Shown here: positions 1 to 9,372 of the stretch, piece by piece | Layout: every line of letters begins with the position of its first letter | Numbering within the stretch: the stretch's first letter is position 1 | Origin: Zeimonas sp003577305 | Lineage (GTDB): Bacteria; Pseudomonadota; Gammaproteobacteria; Burkholderiales; Burkholderiaceae_E | Assembly (NCBI GenBank): GCA_030263385.1 | Contig: SZOX01000004.1 | Location: 62,001 to 126,000, forward strand | DNA: 64,000 nt | Reading direction: 5' to 3' | Notes under the pieces: model-generated | Databases searched by the model: none | What the model was told of the DNA's origin: nothing | The model's input: the letters and a program-made list of their open reading frames with translations, nothing else | Position numbers and translations under genes: made by a program

Positions 1-1
1 C

Positions 2-250
2 CACGGCGACACGGTCAAGGTGAGCAGCAACCGCGGCCATATCGTCACCAAGGCGGTAGTCACCAAACGCATCAGGCCGTTCGACGTCAACGACCAGAAA
101 GTGCATCTGGTGGGCATTCCGTTCCACTGGGGTTTCAAGGGGCTGACGAAGACCGGCTATCTCGCCAACACGCTGGCGCCGTTCGTGGGAGACGCCAACT
201 CGCAGACGCCGGAGTTCAAGGCGTTCCTCGTCAACATCGAAAAGGTGTGA
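2..250 (+). CDS. fdoG: Formate dehydrogenase major (alpha) subunit, C-terminal end only
   Basis: Partial gene: only the last 82 codons are in the window, ending at the TGA at 248-250. The product is the catalytic subunit of a membrane-bound respiratory formate dehydrogenase of the FdnG/FdoG type, which oxidises formate to CO2 at a molybdenum centre in the periplasm. What is visible is the end of the molybdopterin dinucleotide-binding domain, with motifs SNRGHI, HWGFKG and FVGDAN typical of that domain. The iron-sulfur subunit gene starts 3 bases later. The active-site region, where a selenocysteine UGA codon would be, lies outside the window, so the link to selA and selB downstream is inferred from context. 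Confidence 0.9.
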   Translation, partial: HGDTVKVSSNRGHIVTKAVVTKRIRPFDVNDQKVHLVGIPFHWGFKGLTKTGYLANTLAPFVGDANSQTPEFKAFLVNIEKV

Positions 251-253
251 ACC

Positions 254-1162
254 ATGTCGAGTCTGCAATCACAGGACGTGGTCGCGCGCTCGGCCACGAC
301 GACCCCGACGCCCCAGGCGCGCTCGCAGGTGCCGCGGGTTGCCAAGCTCATCGACGTCTCCGCGTGCATCGGCTGCAAGGCCTGCCAGGTGGCGTGCATG
401 GAGTGGAACGACCTGCGCGACGAGGTTGGCAGCAACATCGGCGTCTACGACAACCCGACCGACCTGACGCCCGATTCCTGGACGGTGATGCGGTTCTTCG
501 AGGTCGAGCCGGAGAAGGGCAGGCTCGAGTGGCTGATCCGCAAGGACGGTTGCATGCACTGCGAGGATCCGGGCTGCCTGAAGGCCTGCCCCGCGCCGGG
601 TGCCATCGTCCAGTACGCCAATGGCATCGTCGACTTCATCAGCGAGCACTGCATCGGCTGCGGGTACTGCGTCAAGGGCTGCCCGTTCGACGTGCCGCGC
701 ATCAGCGAGAAGGACAACAAGGCGTACAAGTGCACGCTGTGTTCGGATCGCGTCGGCGTGGGCCTGGAGCCGGCGTGCGTGAAGGCCTGCCCCACCGGTG
801 CAATCACTTTCGGCCCGAAGGACGATATGCTGGCCGCGGCCGGAGAACGCGTGGCCGAACTCAAGGAGCGCGGCTGGGCGAACGCGGGGGTCTATGACCC
901 GGCCGGCGTGGGCGGTACGCACGTCATGTACGTGCTCAAGCACGCCGACCAGCCCGGACTGACCGGGTTGCCGGACAATCCGGCCATCAGCCCGTGGGTC
1001 TCGCTGTGGAAAGGCTGGGCCAAGCCGGTGGCCCTGGCCGTCATGGCGGGCGCGACCCTCACCGGGTGGTTCCACTACCTGCGCAAGGGTCCGCTCGAAG
1101 TCCCTGAAGAGGAGGAGGAGTACGAAGGCGGCACTTCCGGCGCCAAAGGAGAGCAGCGATGA
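254..1162 (+). CDS. fdoH: Formate dehydrogenase iron-sulfur (beta) subunit
   Basis: Electron-transfer subunit of formate dehydrogenase (302 aa, close to the E. coli FdnH/FdoH length). It carries electrons from the molybdenum subunit to the cytochrome b subunit through four [4Fe-4S] clusters. Four cysteine groups are visible: CIGCKACQVAC from residue 38, CMHCEDPGC near 98, CIGCGYC near 133 and CTLC with CVKAC near 160-180. A hydrophobic stretch near residues 258-277 is the single C-terminal membrane anchor of this family, followed by an acidic Glu-rich tail. The stop overlaps the fdoI start by 4 bases (ATGA), so the two are probably co-translated. Confidence 0.95.
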   Translation: MSSLQSQDVVARSATTTPTPQARSQVPRVAKLIDVSACIGCKACQVACMEWNDLRDEVGSNIGVYDNPTDLTPDSWTVMRFFEVEPEKGRLEWLIRKDGCMHCEDPGCLKACPAPGAIVQYANGIVDFISEHCIGCGYCVKGCPFDVPRISEKDNKAYKCTLCSDRVGVGLEPACVKACPTGAITFGPKDDMLAAAGERVAELKERGWANAGVYDPAGVGGTHVMYVLKHADQPGLTGLPDNPAISPWVSLWKGWAKPVALAVMAGATLTGWFHYLRKGPLEVPEEEEEYEGGTSGAKGEQR

Positions 1163-1788
1163 AAAAGGTTCAACTGCAACGCTACAGTGGCGCCCAGCGG
1201 TCGAATCACTGGGCAGTGGTGGCCTGCTTCGTCTGCGCGGGCATCACCGGATTCGCGCTGTTTCATCCGGCGCTGTTCTGGCTGAGCTCGCTGGCGGGCG
1301 GACCGCAGTGGACGCGCATCCTGCATCCGTATCTGGGCATCGCGATGTTCCTGCTGTTCCTGGTCATGTTCTTCACTTTCGCCGGCGCCAACGTCTGGCG
1401 AAAGGAAGACTCGGCCTGGCTGGGATCGGCCGGAAAACTCGTGTCCGGAGGGCAGGTGCCGGCGGCGGGCAAGTACAACGCGGGCCAGAAGCTGGTGTTC
1501 TGGGTGTTCACCCTGAGCCTGATCGTGCTGCTCGTGACCGGCCTGTCGTTCTGGCAGGCCTGGTTCGCCGGCAGTGTCCCGATCGGGGTGCAGCGCATTG
1601 CCGTGCTGCTGCACGCCATTGCCGCTTTCGTCCTGGTGCTGGCCGTGATCGTCCACGCGTATGCGGCCATCTGGGTCAAGGGTGCCGTGGGTGCGATGGT
1701 GCGCGGAACGGTGAGCGCCGGCTGGGCGAAACACCACCACCTCTTGTGGTACCGCGAGCTCACGCAGGGCCGTCCCCCGAAGGCATAG
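1159..1788 (+). CDS. fdoI: Formate dehydrogenase cytochrome b556 (gamma) subunit
   Basis: Membrane subunit of 209 aa, matching E. coli FdoI (211 aa) from end to end. It binds two b-type hemes and passes electrons from formate to the quinone pool. Four hydrophobic segments are visible (about residues 15-40, 50-75, 110-135, 145-170). Conserved histidines lie at SNHWAVV near the N-terminus, in the LHPYLG segment and in VIVHAYAAIW near residue 160. The C-terminal WAKHHHLLWYREL resembles the cytoplasmic end of the E. coli protein. The gene starts inside the fdoH stop codon region and closes the structural part of the operon. Confidence 0.93.
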   Translation: MKKVQLQRYSGAQRSNHWAVVACFVCAGITGFALFHPALFWLSSLAGGPQWTRILHPYLGIAMFLLFLVMFFTFAGANVWRKEDSAWLGSAGKLVSGGQVPAAGKYNAGQKLVFWVFTLSLIVLLVTGLSFWQAWFAGSVPIGVQRIAVLLHAIAAFVLVLAVIVHAYAAIWVKGAVGAMVRGTVSAGWAKHHHLLWYRELTQGRPPKA

Positions 1789-1870
1789 CGGGGAGTGCCC
1801 GGCTTTCGCTGATCGACGGCTGCCGTGCGGCGGCACCCACCGCCGGCAGCCCATTCTGCTGCTGCCCACC

Positions 1871-2893
1871 TTGACCTCCACGACCCACTCCTCCAGCGCT
1901 CACGCGCCCGAAGAGATCGCGCTGCGCTCCGGGATCGAAGTTCCCCCGTTGCTGCTGCCCGATCCCGCAAGAGTGTTTGCCGCGCGCGGGCTGCGCCTGC
2001 GCCAGCTCGCCGCCGGCCACGCGATGCGCGACTATCTGATGCTGCTGGCGCTGGTTTGCGAAGCCCAGCATGCCCGGGCAGTCGGGGGCCCGGCGCTGCC
2101 ACTTCCCGCCCAGGTTCGGCGCGAGGCCGCCGCCGAGGCGGGCGAGCCCTTGCTGAATGCCCTGGGCTGGCCGCGCGATGCGCTGTGGCGCACCGAGCTG
2201 CGCGCCCTGCTCGGGCAGGTGATCGACCGTCTTGCGCACGACAACCCGGCCCGCACCGCGGTGCACAGCGCAATCGCGCTGCCCGACGAGACGTTGGAGC
2301 AGCAGGCCGACCGTCTGCTGGCGGGCATCACGACAGGCGTCGATCTCGCGACTGCACCCCTGATCGCGGCCGGGCTGCAGCTGTATTTTACCCGCATGGT
2401 CGCTGCCAGCGGCGCGGCGCATGCCGATGCCTTTGCGCTGCCCGAGGCGGGCACCCGTTGTCCCTGCTGCGGGAGCCTTCCGGTGGCCAGCCTCACGCGC
2501 CTGGGCGGCGTGCAGGAAGGGCAACGCTATCTGCATTGCACGCTGTGCAACGCCCAGTGGCACCTGAACCGCATACGGTGCACCCACTGCCTGGCGACCG
2601 AGGGCATCGGGTATCGGGCGCTGCAGCCGGTCGCCGAAGAGAGCGCGCCCGCGCAGCCGGCGGCGATCGAGGCCGAAACCTGCGAGGGCTGCCGGCATTA
2701 CCTGAAGATCATGCACATGGCGCGCGACCTGCACGTCGAGCCGGTTGCCGACGACCTGGCCACGCTGACGCTCGATCTGCTGGTTTCCGAGGCCGGCTTC
2801 GAGCGGCACGGCACCAACATGCTGCTGCTGTTCGGCGACAGCGACTCCGTTTCCGAGGAAGGCACCGGGCAGGCGGGAGCGCCCCGATCGTGA
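1871..2893 (+). CDS. fdhE: Formate dehydrogenase accessory protein FdhE
   Basis: FdhE-family protein (340 aa) needed for assembly of active formate dehydrogenase; E. coli FdhE binds iron through rubredoxin-like cysteine pairs and interacts with the catalytic subunits. Four CxxC pairs are visible in the C-terminal half: CPCCG, CTLCN, CTHC and CEGC, as expected for the family. The proposed start is a TTG at 1871, because the reading frame has no ATG before the conserved region; the true start is uncertain. An 82-base gap separates it from fdoI with no convincing promoter, and its stop overlaps the next gene by 4 bases (GTGA). Confidence 0.9.
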   Translation: MTSTTHSSSAHAPEEIALRSGIEVPPLLLPDPARVFAARGLRLRQLAAGHAMRDYLMLLALVCEAQHARAVGGPALPLPAQVRREAAAEAGEPLLNALGWPRDALWRTELRALLGQVIDRLAHDNPARTAVHSAIALPDETLEQQADRLLAGITTGVDLATAPLIAAGLQLYFTRMVAASGAAHADAFALPEAGTRCPCCGSLPVASLTRLGGVQEGQRYLHCTLCNAQWHLNRIRCTHCLATEGIGYRALQPVAEESAPAQPAAIEAETCEGCRHYLKIMHMARDLHVEPVADDLATLTLDLLVSEAGFERHGTNMLLLFGDSDSVSEEGTGQAGAPRS

Positions 2894-3363
2894 CGGTGCA
2901 TGCGCCACCCGACCTCCATTACCTGATGGAGCACCAGGTCTGGGCAAGGCTCGAAGACGACGAAACGGCAACGGTCGGCATCACGCAGCTCGGAATCCAG
3001 TTGTCGGGTGAAGTCTTCATGTGCCGGCCCAGGCGCGTGGGCACCGAAGTGGCGCAGGGCGGCACCGTGGCAGTCGCCGAACTGTCCAAGGCCATCGTCG
3101 CGGTCAAGTCGCCGGTCACCGGCGTGGTGGTCAAGATCAACGAGACGCTCGACGAGCATCCCGAACAGGTGCACCGCGATCCCTACGGTGCCGGCTGGAT
3201 CGCGCGGCTGCGGCTCACCGACTTCGCCCGCGACCGGACTGCGCTGGTGACGGGCGACGCAGTGGCGCCCGCGATGCAGGAACACGCCTGGTCGCACCGC
3301 GACGAAATGGTGCCGGCCACGACGCCCGGACTCGGGCGTCCGGTGGAGCGCGGCATCTCCTGA
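2890..3363 (+). CDS. GcvH-like lipoyl-domain protein in the FDH operon
   Basis: A 157-residue protein with the fold signature of glycine cleavage H protein. The H-protein opening is visible (HYLMEHQVWARL, then VGITQLGIQLSGEV). The lipoyl-lysine hairpin is ELSKAIVAVKSPVTG, with the candidate lipoylated lysine at residue 67. The GTG start overlaps the fdhE stop (GTGA), so it is translationally coupled to an FDH assembly gene and followed by selA. No gcvT, gcvP or lipoate ligase gene is in the window, so a role in glycine cleavage is not supported by context. H-protein homologues serve other systems, for example lipoate-binding proteins of sulfur oxidation. The function here is unknown; a role linked to formate or one-carbon metabolism is only inference. 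Confidence 0.82.
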   Translation: MTVHAPPDLHYLMEHQVWARLEDDETATVGITQLGIQLSGEVFMCRPRRVGTEVAQGGTVAVAELSKAIVAVKSPVTGVVVKINETLDEHPEQVHRDPYGAGWIARLRLTDFARDRTALVTGDAVAPAMQEHAWSHRDEMVPATTPGLGRPVERGIS

Positions 3364-3483
3364 GCCCGGGCGCATGCCCGATGCGCAGCAGGGTCGGGAA
3401 GGCGCGGGTACCATACGGGCGAATCGGAAGATGCACGCGCATGCACATTCTGTTTGCTGCTTTCGCGAGGCTGCGGGCGGGTC

Positions 3484-4935
3484 GTGGACGGACCTGACGA
3501 GTCCCTGATCGACAGTCGGGAGCTGGCGCTGCGCAGGCTGCCTTCGGTGGATCGCGCGCTGCGCCACGAGGGCGTGGCACGTCTGGTCGACGAGCATGGG
3601 CGCAGCTTCGTGACTGCGCAGTTGCGCGCATTGCTCGCCGAGCTGCGCGCGCGCACCGGCACCGGCGAACCGCCGGCCGAGGCACTGGACGACGCTGCGC
3701 TCGCACGCGCGCTCTCGGAGCGCTGCGCGCGCCGCCTCGCGCCGAAGCTGCGCAGCGTGCTGAACCTGAGCGGCGTGGTGATCCACACGAACCTCGGACG
3801 TGCGGTGCTCGCGCAGCCCGCGCTGCAGCAGGTGCTGCGCAGCGTGAGCGGGGCGTGCAACCTCGAATACGACCTCGACACCGGGCGTCGCGGGGAGCGC
3901 GACTCGCTGGTCGAGGGCCTGCTCGCGGAACTCACCGGTGCCGAGGCGGCGACCGTCGTGAACAACAACGCGGCCGCGGTGCTGCTGACCATCGCCGCCT
4001 TCGCGCGCGGTCACGAAGTGGTCGTCTCGCGCGGCGAACTGGTCGAGATCGGCGGCGCCTTCCGGATGCCGGAGATCATGGAGTGCGCGGGTGCGCGCAT
4101 GGTCGAAGTCGGCACCACGAACCGCACGCATCCGCACGACTACGAACGCGCGATCGGACGGCGCACCGCGCTGCTGATGAAAGTGCACACCAGCAACTAC
4201 CGCGTGCAGGGCTTCACCGCATCGGTCGACGAGGCGACGCTGGCGCGCATCGCCCATGCCCACGGTCTTGCGCTGGCGAGCGACCTCGGCAGCGGAGCGC
4301 TGGTCGATCTGTCGACTTACGGGCTGCCGCGCGAGCCGCAGCCGCAGCCGATGCTCGCCGCCGGCTGCGACGTAGTCACTTTCTCGGGGGACAAGTTGCT
4401 CGGCGGCCCGCAAGCCGGGCTGATCGTCGGTACGCAGGCTGCAGTCGGAAAGATCCGGCGCCATCCCCTGAAGCGGGCGCTGCGCCTGTCGAAACTCCCG
4501 CTGGCGATGCTCGAAGCCACGCTGAAGCTGTACCTGAGGCCGGAACGCCTGCCGATCGACCTGCCGACGCTGCGGCTGCTCGTGCGCCCGCTCGCGGCAA
4601 TCCGCGAGTCGGCACAGGCTCTGGCTCCCCGATTCGCCGAGGCGGTCGCGCCGCGCTACCAGGCAAGCGTGGTCGAGCTCGCCAGCCAGATCGGATCGGG
4701 GTCGCTGCCGACCGAGACCCTGCCCTCGGCTGGCCTGGCGATCGAGCCGGTGCGCGGGTTCTCGTCGGGCATCGGGTCGGCGCTCGAGGAATTGGCGGGC
4801 GTGCTGCGGTCCTTGCCCACGCCGGTGATCGGCCGGGTATCGCAGGACCGGCTGCTGCTCGACCTGCGCTGTCTGGAGGACGAGTCCGCCCTCGTCGCGT
4901 TGCTGCCCGCGCTGCGAGAGCGTCTGGCCCGATGA
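3484..4935 (+). CDS. selA: L-seryl-tRNA(Sec) selenium transferase
   Basis: Pyridoxal-phosphate enzyme that converts seryl-tRNA(Sec) to selenocysteyl-tRNA(Sec) with selenophosphate. It aligns with E. coli SelA along its whole length. Visible landmarks are VIHTNLGRA, IVNNNAAAVLL-type VVNNNAAAVLL, SRGELVEIGGAFR, VGTTNRTH and the PLP-lysine motif FSGDKLLGGPQAG, with the lysine at residue 304 counting from this start. The chosen start is GTG at 3484; an in-frame TTG at 3454 would add 10 residues and cannot be excluded. selB follows after 46 bases. Its position downstream of formate dehydrogenase genes suggests that FDH is the main selenoprotein served. Confidence 0.94.
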   Translation: MDGPDESLIDSRELALRRLPSVDRALRHEGVARLVDEHGRSFVTAQLRALLAELRARTGTGEPPAEALDDAALARALSERCARRLAPKLRSVLNLSGVVIHTNLGRAVLAQPALQQVLRSVSGACNLEYDLDTGRRGERDSLVEGLLAELTGAEAATVVNNNAAAVLLTIAAFARGHEVVVSRGELVEIGGAFRMPEIMECAGARMVEVGTTNRTHPHDYERAIGRRTALLMKVHTSNYRVQGFTASVDEATLARIAHAHGLALASDLGSGALVDLSTYGLPREPQPQPMLAAGCDVVTFSGDKLLGGPQAGLIVGTQAAVGKIRRHPLKRALRLSKLPLAMLEATLKLYLRPERLPIDLPTLRLLVRPLAAIRESAQALAPRFAEAVAPRYQASVVELASQIGSGSLPTETLPSAGLAIEPVRGFSSGIGSALEELAGVLRSLPTPVIGRVSQDRLLLDLRCLEDESALVALLPALRERLAR

Positions 4936-4981
4936 GGCGAGGCGCTCGCATCGCGGCCCGCGCCGCACGCTGCTTCCGCTC

Positions 4982-6925
4982 ATGATCGTCGGCACCGCGG
5001 GTCACATCGACCACGGCAAGTCCACCCTGGTGGCCGCGCTCACCGGCGCCGATCCCGATCGCCTGCCGGAAGAGAAGCGCCGCGGCATCACGATCGAAGC
5101 GGGGTACGCATGGCTCGAGGTGCCGGGCGGGGATGGACAGCGCATCGGTTTCGTCGACGTACCCGGCCACGAACGGCTGGTGCGTACGATGATCGCCGGC
5201 GCGAGCGGAATCGATTTCGCGCTGATGCTGGTGGCGGCCGACGATGGGCCGATGCCGCAGACGCGCGAGCACCTGGCGGTGCTTTCGCTGCTCGGGCTGC
5301 GCCGGGGCGCCGTTGCGGTGACCAAGTGCGATCTGGTCGAGCCGGCGCGCGTGCAGCAGGTCTGCGCTCAGGTCCGGGCGCTGTTGCGCGCAACGCCGCT
5401 GCAGGATGTGCCGATCCTGCCGCTGTCTGCGCACACCGGTAGAGGAATCGACGCGCTGCGCGCGCTTCTGTACGCGGCGGCCGCCGAACCGGTGGCGCTG
5501 GCCGCGAACCGGGCCTTCCGGCTCGCGATCGACCGGGTCTTCGTGCTCGGCGGAAGCGGCGTCGTGGCGGCCGGAACGATTCATGCGGGCAGCGTGCGGC
5601 CCGGCGACGAGCTCGCGATCGCTCCGTCGGAGCGTGGGCTGCGGGTGCGCGTGCGCGGGCTGCACGTGCACGATCGGCGCGCCGACGAGGCCCACGCCGG
5701 CCAGCGCTGCGCCCTCGCGCTGGCCGGCGTGGAACGCGGCGACATCGGGCACGGCCTCTGGCTGGTCGATCCTGCGGTGGCCTTGTCCACTCATCGCGTC
5801 GACCTGCGGCTCGCGTTGTGGCGCGACGAGGACAAGGCGTTGCGCTCCGGCACCCGCGTGCACGTCCATGCCGGCGCGTCCGACACGGTGGGCAGCGTCG
5901 TGCTGCTGGACGGCGACGCGCTCGAGGTCGGCGCGAGCGCTCGCGCGCAACTGGTGCTGCAGGAGCCGATCGCGGTCTGGCGCGGCGACCGGGTGGTGCT
6001 GCGGGACGCGTCGGCCTCGCGAACGATCGCTGGCGGCAGCGTGCTCGATCCGTTCGCCCCGGCGCGCTATCGGCGCACCGTGCAGCGGCTGGCGGTGCTC
6101 GACGCCTGCGAACGCGACGGCGCCGCGCAGCGGCTGGCCGCGCTGCTGGCGGTGTCCTCGCACGGCGTCGACCTCGCGGCGTGGGCGCGAGCCGAAGGAA
6201 TCCCGGCGTCGGCGCTTCCCGAGCCCGCGCAGAGTTGGCTGCGGGCGCGCGAGGCCGGGCACGATTGGGTGCTGGGCGAGGCGCAGGCGAGCGAAATCGG
6301 CGAAGCGGCGCTCGCCGCGCTGCACGAGCATCATCGCCGCGAGCCGGACGAAATCGGCCCGGACGCAGCGCGCCTGCGCCGGACCTGCGCTCCGCGCCTG
6401 CCCGCACCCCTGTGGTCGGCGCTGCTCGGGCGCCTCGCAGACGGAGCTCGTGTGCAGCGGCGCGGGCCGTTCGTGCACCTGCCCGAGCATGCGGTGCGCC
6501 TGTCGGAGTCGGAGAGCCGCATTGCGAAGAAGATAGCGCCGCTGCTCGAGGCCGCCGGCTTCAACGGCAGCTGGGTGCGCGACCTGTCGCGCGAGACGCG
6601 CGAATCCGAGGCCCTGATGCGCACCACGCTCGCCAGAATGGCGCGCCACGGTGACCTGCACCAGGTCGTGAAGGATCTCTACTTCGACGTGCGGACGATG
6701 CAGCGGCTGGCCGCGATCGCGCGCGCCGAGGCCGAGCGTGGCGACGGCGGGGTGACGGCGGCGCGCTTTCGCGACGCAACCGGGCTCGGCCGCAAGCGCG
6801 CAATCCAGATCCTCGAGCATTTCGACCGGATCGGTTTCCTGCGCCGTATCGGCGATCTGCACCGCCTGCGCACCGACACGGCCTTGTTCGCGACCGCACC
6901 TGAGGGTGCCGAGCGAACGACCTGA
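4982..6925 (+). CDS. selB: Selenocysteine-specific elongation factor SelB
   Basis: GTPase of 647 aa that brings selenocysteyl-tRNA to UGA codons marked by a SECIS element. The N-terminal GTPase domain shows GHIDHGKS at residues 7-14, DVPGHE, TKCD and SAHTGRG. EF-Tu-like beta-barrel domains follow (VFVLGGSGVVAAGTI). The C-terminal half has the winged-helix repeats that bind the mRNA hairpin, ending in TGLGRKRAIQILEHFD and RIGDLHRL. The length is close to the usual 610-650. ATG start at 4982, 46 bases after selA, same strand. A partner selC tRNA gene was looked for by its variable arm and T-loop and not found in this window. Confidence 0.95.
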   Translation: MIVGTAGHIDHGKSTLVAALTGADPDRLPEEKRRGITIEAGYAWLEVPGGDGQRIGFVDVPGHERLVRTMIAGASGIDFALMLVAADDGPMPQTREHLAVLSLLGLRRGAVAVTKCDLVEPARVQQVCAQVRALLRATPLQDVPILPLSAHTGRGIDALRALLYAAAAEPVALAANRAFRLAIDRVFVLGGSGVVAAGTIHAGSVRPGDELAIAPSERGLRVRVRGLHVHDRRADEAHAGQRCALALAGVERGDIGHGLWLVDPAVALSTHRVDLRLALWRDEDKALRSGTRVHVHAGASDTVGSVVLLDGDALEVGASARAQLVLQEPIAVWRGDRVVLRDASASRTIAGGSVLDPFAPARYRRTVQRLAVLDACERDGAAQRLAALLAVSSHGVDLAAWARAEGIPASALPEPAQSWLRAREAGHDWVLGEAQASEIGEAALAALHEHHRREPDEIGPDAARLRRTCAPRLPAPLWSALLGRLADGARVQRRGPFVHLPEHAVRLSESESRIAKKIAPLLEAAGFNGSWVRDLSRETRESEALMRTTLARMARHGDLHQVVKDLYFDVRTMQRLAAIARAEAERGDGGVTAARFRDATGLGRKRAIQILEHFDRIGFLRRIGDLHRLRTDTALFATAPEGAERTT

Positions 6926-7003
6926 GAGCGAACGAACCGGGCGAACGAACTGAGCGGGGGTGCCGGGACGGCGGTTCCGGGGTCATCCGGGCCGGCAAGT
7001 AAA

Positions 7004-7237
7004 ATGACGCCTCATGAACCCTACAAGCCTGCAACGTTCACCGACCCCGATTCCGGTCCGCACGGCCGCCGTGCCCGATTCGCGATGAGCCTGGGGCTGC
7101 GCATCGTCGTCTTCGTCGCGGGCGCGCTGGCGCTCGGCTTCGCGATCACCTGGGCGTTTCTCGCCTACCTGAGCCCCGAGATGGTCTTCGACTTCGCGGC
7201 GCTGCTGCAGAGCTGCGGCATCCCGCTGGCCCGCTGA
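7004..7237 (+). CDS. Small single-pass membrane protein, unknown function
   Basis: A 77-residue hypothetical protein. Residues 1-28 are hydrophilic and rich in Pro, Asp and Arg; residues 31-53 (LRIVVFVAGALALGFAITWAF) form one clear membrane helix. The rest is short and mildly hydrophobic, with a single Cys (SCG). It lies between selB and parE on the same strand, 26 bases before parE, so it could be the first gene of a parE transcript. No domain is recognisable. Codon use matches the neighbours (high GC at third positions), which supports it as a real gene, though function cannot be proposed. Confidence 0.65.
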   Translation: MTPHEPYKPATFTDPDSGPHGRRARFAMSLGLRIVVFVAGALALGFAITWAFLAYLSPEMVFDFAALLQSCGIPLAR

Positions 7238-7263
7238 AGCGCTTCTTCCTCCCGTTTTCCGAC

Positions 7264-9243
<1,980 letters not shown>

Positions 9244-9372
9244 TGATCTCCGTCTTCGTTCGAAGCGCGGCGCGCTCGCGGCAGGTGGCACCGAGGCGGA
9301 GCCGTGCGCAGGGGTGCGCCGGGCCGCGGGCAGGGCAATGCGGGTCGCGCCCCGCGTGGCGGAGTCACTGAA

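Noticed and set aside
2698..4995. A 765-codon minus-strand frame opposite the GcvH-like gene and selA
   Set aside because: Shadow frame: the plus-strand genes have clear motifs, while this frame has none.
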